Below, one piece after another: positions 39,706 to 43,129 of a stretch of DNA of 43,129 nucleotides. The DNA is from Deltaproteobacteria bacterium (lineage in GTDB: Bacteria > Desulfobacterota > GWC2-55-46 > DRQE01). The position numbers were made by a program, and so were the translations under genes. The DNA lies in the NCBI GenBank assembly GCA_016219105.1, contig JACRCI010000053.1, positions 1 to 43,129 on the forward strand. The letters are read 5' to 3'. A model generated the notes under the pieces. That model was not told the DNA's origin. It made no database searches and worked only from the letters and a program-made list of their open reading frames with translations. Each line of letters starts with the position of its first letter. Within the stretch, counting starts at the first letter, position 1.

Positions 39706-39820
39706 GCTGAATCAACCCTGAACCAAGTTCAGGGCATGGTTCAGCATGACAGAGCGAGGTTGTTTCGCGCTTCTAATTTGTCGCCCTGAATTTATTTCAG
39801 GGTCTGAAAGGATTTTCAGA
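39706..39820. repeat. Intergenic CCCTGAA/TTCAGGG hairpins after nusB
   Basis: CCCTGAA-N5-TTCAGGG occurs twice (39716-39734 and 39784-39802) with different loops. The first is enclosed by an outer GCTGAA/TTCAGC stem (39706-39745). A third hairpin TCTGAAA/TTTCAGA (39803-39820) follows. None has a T run, so they are more like REP-type repeats than terminators. Confidence 0.65.
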
Positions 39821-39913
39821 AGGTGCTTGAGGTAAGGTTTTGAAAAACAGGCGGCCCTGTTGCGGTCATGGACGAGGCCGTTTATTTTTGCGAACACATA
39901 CGGGGGTTTGACT

Positions 39914-41065
39914 TTGAAGGTAGGTATGCTTGAGCTTACGCGCCAGTACCGAGGCATTGAAAAAGAGGTCCTGGGCGAGATTAAAAAGGTATGCTCCACG
40001 CAGCGCCTCATACTCGGAGAGAACGTAAGCGGCCTTGAGTCGGACCTGGCCGCTTACTGCGGCGTAAGGCACTCAATCGGGGTTGCCTCCGGCTCGGACG
40101 CCCTGATGCTCGCGCTCATGGCCCTCGGGGTCGGCCCCGGCGACAGGGTCGTGACAACCCCTTATACGTTTTTTTCAACGGCCGGCTCCATCGCGGTCCT
40201 CGGCGCGAGGCCGGTCTTTGTTGACATCGAACCCCTGACGTACAACATGGACCCGGATTGTCTTGAAAGGGCCCTCGGGAAAGACCGTTCAGGGAAGATA
40301 AAGGCCGTAATCCCGGTGCACCTCTACGGCCAGTGCGCTGACATGGCGCGGATAAACAGGTTGTCGCGTAACCACGGGATCAAGGTCATAGAAGACGCCG
40401 CGCAGAGTATAGGCGCCATTTTCAGGGGGAAGATGGCTGGCTCGATGGGGGATATGGGCTGCCTTTCGTTTTATCCCACCAAGAACCTCGGCTGCTTCGG
40501 CGACGGAGGCATGGTCACGACCAATAGCCTTTCCCTCGCGGAAAGATTAAGGATGCTCAGGGTCCACGGAAGCAAGACCCGCTACTACCATCAAGCGGTC
40601 GGCATAAACTCGAGGCTCGACGAGATACAGGCCGCGGTCCTGAGGGTAAAACTCAAACACCTCGATGGATGGACGGAAAAGAGGGTGGAGAACGCGCGGT
40701 ATTACGGCTCGCTCCTTGAAAAGGCGGGTATCGCCGGCTGTGTAACGCCGCCGCGCGTTGAGGGGCATAACGTCTCGGTGTTCAACCAGTACGTGATACG
40801 CGCCAGGAAAAGGGACGGCCTCAGGGATTATCTCAAGACAAGCGGCGTGGGCAGCGAAATCTACTACCCCCTGCCGCTCCACCTCCAGAGGTGTTTCAAG
40901 TATCTCGGCTATAAAAAGGGGGATTTCCCGGTATCCGAAAAAGCGGCGAAGGAAACGCTCGCCCTGCCGATATACCCCGAGCTTGAAAAGGAAGAGATCT
41001 CTTACGTTGTTTCTGCCATAGCCGGATTTTATTCGGGGGCCGGGGGCATAAAAAAAACCGATTAG
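39914..41065 (+). CDS. DegT/DnrJ/EryC1 family sugar aminotransferase
   Basis: PLP-dependent enzyme acting on nucleotide keto-sugars for surface glycans. It has ASGSDALMLALMALGVGPGD, TPYTFFSTAGSIAVLGARPVFVDI, VHLYGQCADM, EDAAQSIGA and the PLP lysine in SFYPTKNLGCFGDGG. Translation from TTG 39914 gives MKVGMLELTRQY, the family's usual N-terminus, with GGGGG about 7 bases upstream. ATG 39926 is a shorter alternative, and the open frame from 39860 adds unlike sequence. The nearest relatives by motif are WbpE/VioA-like enzymes, but the sugar cannot be named. No other glycan genes are in the window. Confidence 0.88.
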   Translation: MKVGMLELTRQYRGIEKEVLGEIKKVCSTQRLILGENVSGLESDLAAYCGVRHSIGVASGSDALMLALMALGVGPGDRVVTTPYTFFSTAGSIAVLGARPVFVDIEPLTYNMDPDCLERALGKDRSGKIKAVIPVHLYGQCADMARINRLSRNHGIKVIEDAAQSIGAIFRGKMAGSMGDMGCLSFYPTKNLGCFGDGGMVTTNSLSLAERLRMLRVHGSKTRYYHQAVGINSRLDEIQAAVLRVKLKHLDGWTEKRVENARYYGSLLEKAGIAGCVTPPRVEGHNVSVFNQYVIRARKRDGLRDYLKTSGVGSEIYYPLPLHLQRCFKYLGYKKGDFPVSEKAAKETLALPIYPELEKEEISYVVSAIAGFYSGAGGIKKTD

Positions 41066-41084
41066 TTTCAAGCTAACCGGTTTT
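41052..41084. terminator. Bidirectional intrinsic terminator between aminotransferase and hsp20
   Basis: AACCGATTAG and CTAACCGGTT arms (one mismatch or bulge) surround a 7-base loop, with A run before and T run after. It serves both convergent genes. Confidence 0.75.
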
Positions 41085-41123
41085 TCGGGACAGGACGTGG
41101 TATCTTGCGAACGTTGGCCGCGT

Positions 41124-41597
41124 TTATGCGGCTTTTTTCCCTACCTCGGTCTTTTCCACCTCCACCGTGGCCTTCTTCGGCATGGCCGCAGCCTTTGCCG
41201 GCATCGTTATCTCAAGCACGCCGTTTCTGTATGAGGCATGAACCTTGTCCGTATTCACGCCCTCAGGCAGGGTGAGCGTCCTTTCGAATGAGCCGTAAGA
41301 AGTCTCGCAGAAGAAGTAATCGCCCTTTTCCTCTTTCTTTTCGGTCTTTCTCTCGCCCTTTATCGTAAGGGTGTTGCCGGCGATCGAGATGTCAACGTCC
41401 TTCGGGTCCATGCCCGGAAGGTCGGCCTTTACGACAAGCGTATCGCCCTTCAAGAAGCCTTCAAGGGAAGGATACCACCCGCCTTTAAGAACCCCGTGGC
41501 TAAGGCCTCCGAACGTCCTTTTAAAGAGCTCGTCCATCTCCCTCTGGATGGTCGAGAGTTCCCTCGTAAAGGGCTCCCATTTCTTTATGGTGGACAT
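41124..41597 (-). CDS. Small heat shock protein, Hsp20/alpha-crystallin family
   Basis: The 157-residue chaperone binds unfolding proteins. An N-terminal helix (IQREMDELFKRTFGG) is followed by the alpha-crystallin domain (VVKADLPGMDPKDVDISIAG, TLTIKGERKTEKKEEKGDYF, GSFERTLTLPEGVNTDKVHA, NGVLEITMPA). The start is placed at 41597 because AGGAGGTGATATAT precedes this ATG; the upstream in-frame GTG lies in the ribosome binding site itself. The usual C-terminal IxI motif is replaced by a KKATVEVEK tail. Confidence 0.94.
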   Translation of the reverse strand: MSTIKKWEPFTRELSTIQREMDELFKRTFGGLSHGVLKGGWYPSLEGFLKGDTLVVKADLPGMDPKDVDISIAGNTLTIKGERKTEKKEEKGDYFFCETSYGSFERTLTLPEGVNTDKVHASYRNGVLEITMPAKAAAMPKKATVEVEKTEVGKKAA

Positions 41598-41707
41598 ATA
41601 TATCACCTCCTGATTGAAACTTCCGCCCCGTCCCGCGGATTTTCATGTCCCTGTTTTAAATATAGACCCGGTTTTGGCGGATGTCAATGGCTGGCGGCTT
41701 TAGACGC

Positions 41708-42904
41708 CTATGTCACGGTGAAAACGTCCCTGGCCTTGACGACCCTGTTCTTTCCGTTTTGTTTCGCGAGGTACATTGCCGTGTCAGCGGCCTTTATAAG
41801 GGCGTCCCCGATGCGGCGCGCGTTGCCGTGACCGCCGATGTTCTTCTTCAGCGACGCCACGCCGATGCTCGCTGTTATAAGGCCCTGTATCCTGAGGGCC
41901 TCCACTTTTCCCGGGACCCTGTTTTCGAGGAAGGTAAAACCCTCTATGGCGCGTCTGATGCCCTCGGCGACCCCTGTCGCTTCTTTTATGTCGGTTCAGG
42001 TAAGTATCAGCGTGAATTCGTCCCCGCCGTATCTTACGGGCACGACGTCCTGGCCCACGAGGGAGCGGACAATCGCGCCGACCTCCCTCAAGAGCTGGCT
42101 TCCGGCGAGGTGTCCGTGAGTGTCGTTGACCTCTTTAAACCTGTCGAGGTCGAGGAATATGAGGCTTAAGTCGCCGCGCTTTAAGACCGCGAGCCTTACC
42201 TCTTTTGAGAGGCGGTCGAAGAAATATCTGTCGTTGTATATGCCGGTCAGGTTGTCCCTTATGGAAAGCTCTCCGAACCGTTTTGCGTCCAGCGAGTTCT
42301 GTATGAGGGTGGAGGTGTAGTGCGCGAATATCTTAAGGAGTGTCAGGTCTTTCCCGTCGTAGTTTTTCTTCCCGGCCCTATTGATGAGCTCTATAACCCC
42401 TATCGTGGTGCCCCGTATTTCAACGGGGACGCAGATAAGCGATTTCGTCCTGTAGCCGGTCAAGTGGTCTATGCTGCCGCAGAAGTTAGGGTCGCACGAG
42501 ACGTTCCTGCTCAGATAGGCCTTCCCCGTCGTATACGTCCTTCCGGCTATGCCGGTGGAAACCGGCATGGACGTCCCTGCGATGACCTTTGAGCCTTTTC
42601 CGAAACAGGCCACGAAATAGAGCCTTCCCGGCTTTCTGAGGTTTTCATCGAGCACCGGGTCGTCCAGGAGTATGGAGCCGGATTCCGAGGGGACGAATTC
42701 GTTGGCCCTTCTAAGGATGCCCTTGAGCATGTCCTTGAGGTCCACTTCCTCGGGGCTGTGCTCTCTGCGCTTCTGTCTCCTGAGCACCCTTTCGATAATC
42801 GTCTTTTTTGCCGCGTTTATGCGCAATGCCGCACCCCGGTCATGTCGTATGCAGATAAATATACTCAGTCCGGCGGTGTTTTGCAACGGTATTATGACGG
42901 CCAA
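41708..42904 (-). pseudogene. GAF-GGDEF diguanylate cyclase interrupted by an in-frame TGA
   Basis: Residues 70-200 form a GAF domain (LLKGILRRANEFVPSESGSIL, TGIAGRTYTTGKAYL, SLICVPVEIRGTTIGVIELI). The GGDEF domain follows: DNLTGIYNDRYFFDRLSKEV, LIFLDLDRFKEVNDTHGH and the active site RYGGDEF. Seven codons after GGDEF a TGA (41996-41998) stops the frame. Beyond it the same frame continues with the remaining GGDEF sequence (TDIKEATGVAEGIRRAIEGF, then ITASIGVASL and AADTAMYLAKQNGKNRV). One G-to-T change in GGA would explain it, as LPGTD is common there. Nonsense mutation, sequencing error or read-through are all possible. The start is probably TTG 42904. Confidence 0.8.
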
Positions 42905-42946
42905 TTAGCCGTCCTCGACCCGCGGAAACCCGGGGAGGACTCCTGA

Positions 42947-42976
42947 ATTCTACAGTCTGTAGAATTCGTGTTGTAA
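42947..42976 (-). promoter_or_regulatory. Promoter and palindromic operator of the GGDEF gene
   Basis: On the minus strand TTACAA (42976-42971), an 18-base spacer and TAGAAT (42952-42947). The 19-base palindrome ATTCTACAGTCTGTAGAAT (42947-42965) covers the -10 and most of the spacer. It is the same type as the operator in the copper ATPase promoter. Confidence 0.6.
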
Positions 42977-42989
42977 TTGTGCTACACTT

Positions 42990-43129
42990 AAGGAAACTCT
43001 GATTAATTCTCTTTTTGTCATTGCGAGCCGCGTTTTTGCGGCGAAGCAATCTCGTAACTCACTGATTTGCCTATAGGACGAGATTGCTTCGCTGCGCTCG
43101 CAATGACGGGACTGGGAATTAATCAGACC
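42990..43129. mobile_element. MITE-like repeat at the window edge
   Basis: The left end AAGGAAACTCTGATTAATTC and the inverse right end (GAATTAATCAGACC at the window edge) flank a core of inverted GTCATTGCGAG...CTCGCAATGAC with inner GAAGCAATCTCG/CGAGATTGCTTC arms. It has the size and form of a non-autonomous element. It shares its terminal sequence with 36622-36738. It may continue beyond the window. Confidence 0.65.

Noticed and set aside
39706-39820. Terminator or attenuator of nusB
   Set aside because: The hairpins lack a following T run and two share the same stem with different loops, which fits an intergenic repeat family better.

Overview
The window looks like the chromosome of a Gram-negative bacterium with an outer membrane: it carries lptD, a TolC/RND efflux operon and a full-length accD. 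Coding sequence is GC-rich, with heavy use of AGG arginine and ATA isoleucine codons. The trp, rib and nusB gene order would suit a deltaproteobacterium (Desulfobacterota) or a related environmental lineage, but nothing here fixes the taxonomy. I identified genes by reading motifs, not by database searches.

Layout. 1-6825: start of a leftward gene, then trpE-G-D-C-F-B-A. 6955-9134: accD-folC. 9340-14472: lptD, a uroporphyrinogen-decarboxylase/MtaA-like methyltransferase and an exported FlgO-like/FG-GAP repeat protein. 14633-19144: DEAD-box helicase, a copper-type P1B ATPase with two YHS domains behind a strong operator-promoter, and a DUF486 membrane protein. 19327-26345: a 7-kb integrated element in the 3' half of tRNA-Ala(GGC). 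26496-33910: a ferritin-like/receiver fusion protein, then tetR-tolC-mfp-rnd. 33968-39688: nrdR-ribD-ribE-ribBA-ribH-nusB, interrupted after ribD by an ORF6N islet flanked by a 135-bp copy of the ribD 3' end. 39914-43129: a sugar aminotransferase, Hsp20, a GAF-GGDEF gene broken by an in-frame TGA, and a MITE-like repeat at the edge.

The integrated element is the most interesting region. A 63-bp perfect direct repeat bounds it, running from the first base of the tRNA anticodon loop to 18 bp past the CCA end. It carries a tyrosine integrase, an excisionase-like protein, a lambda-O-like replication protein whose gene contains three 18-bp palindromic iterons at exactly 24-bp spacing plus a DnaA box, two divergent Xre-type regulators around a 34-bp operator, HicBA, and one phage tail/virion morphogenesis gene. 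It also has two small proteins sharing a four-cysteine pattern, about 1.1 kb without a credible gene, and repeated 11-bp motifs near both ends that look like recombinase or excisionase sites. No capsid, portal, terminase or lysis set is visible. This fits a compact phage satellite (PICI-like) or a strongly reduced prophage.

A second theme is small repeats. GC-rich palindromic repeats lie inside coding sequences (trpE, mtaA-like, tolC, ribD, start of the FG-GAP gene), in different reading frames. MITE-like and hairpin repeats lie between genes. Two 19-bp palindromes of the form ATTCTACR-N3-YGTAGAAT sit in the promoters of the copper ATPase and the GGDEF gene, suggesting a shared regulator encoded elsewhere.
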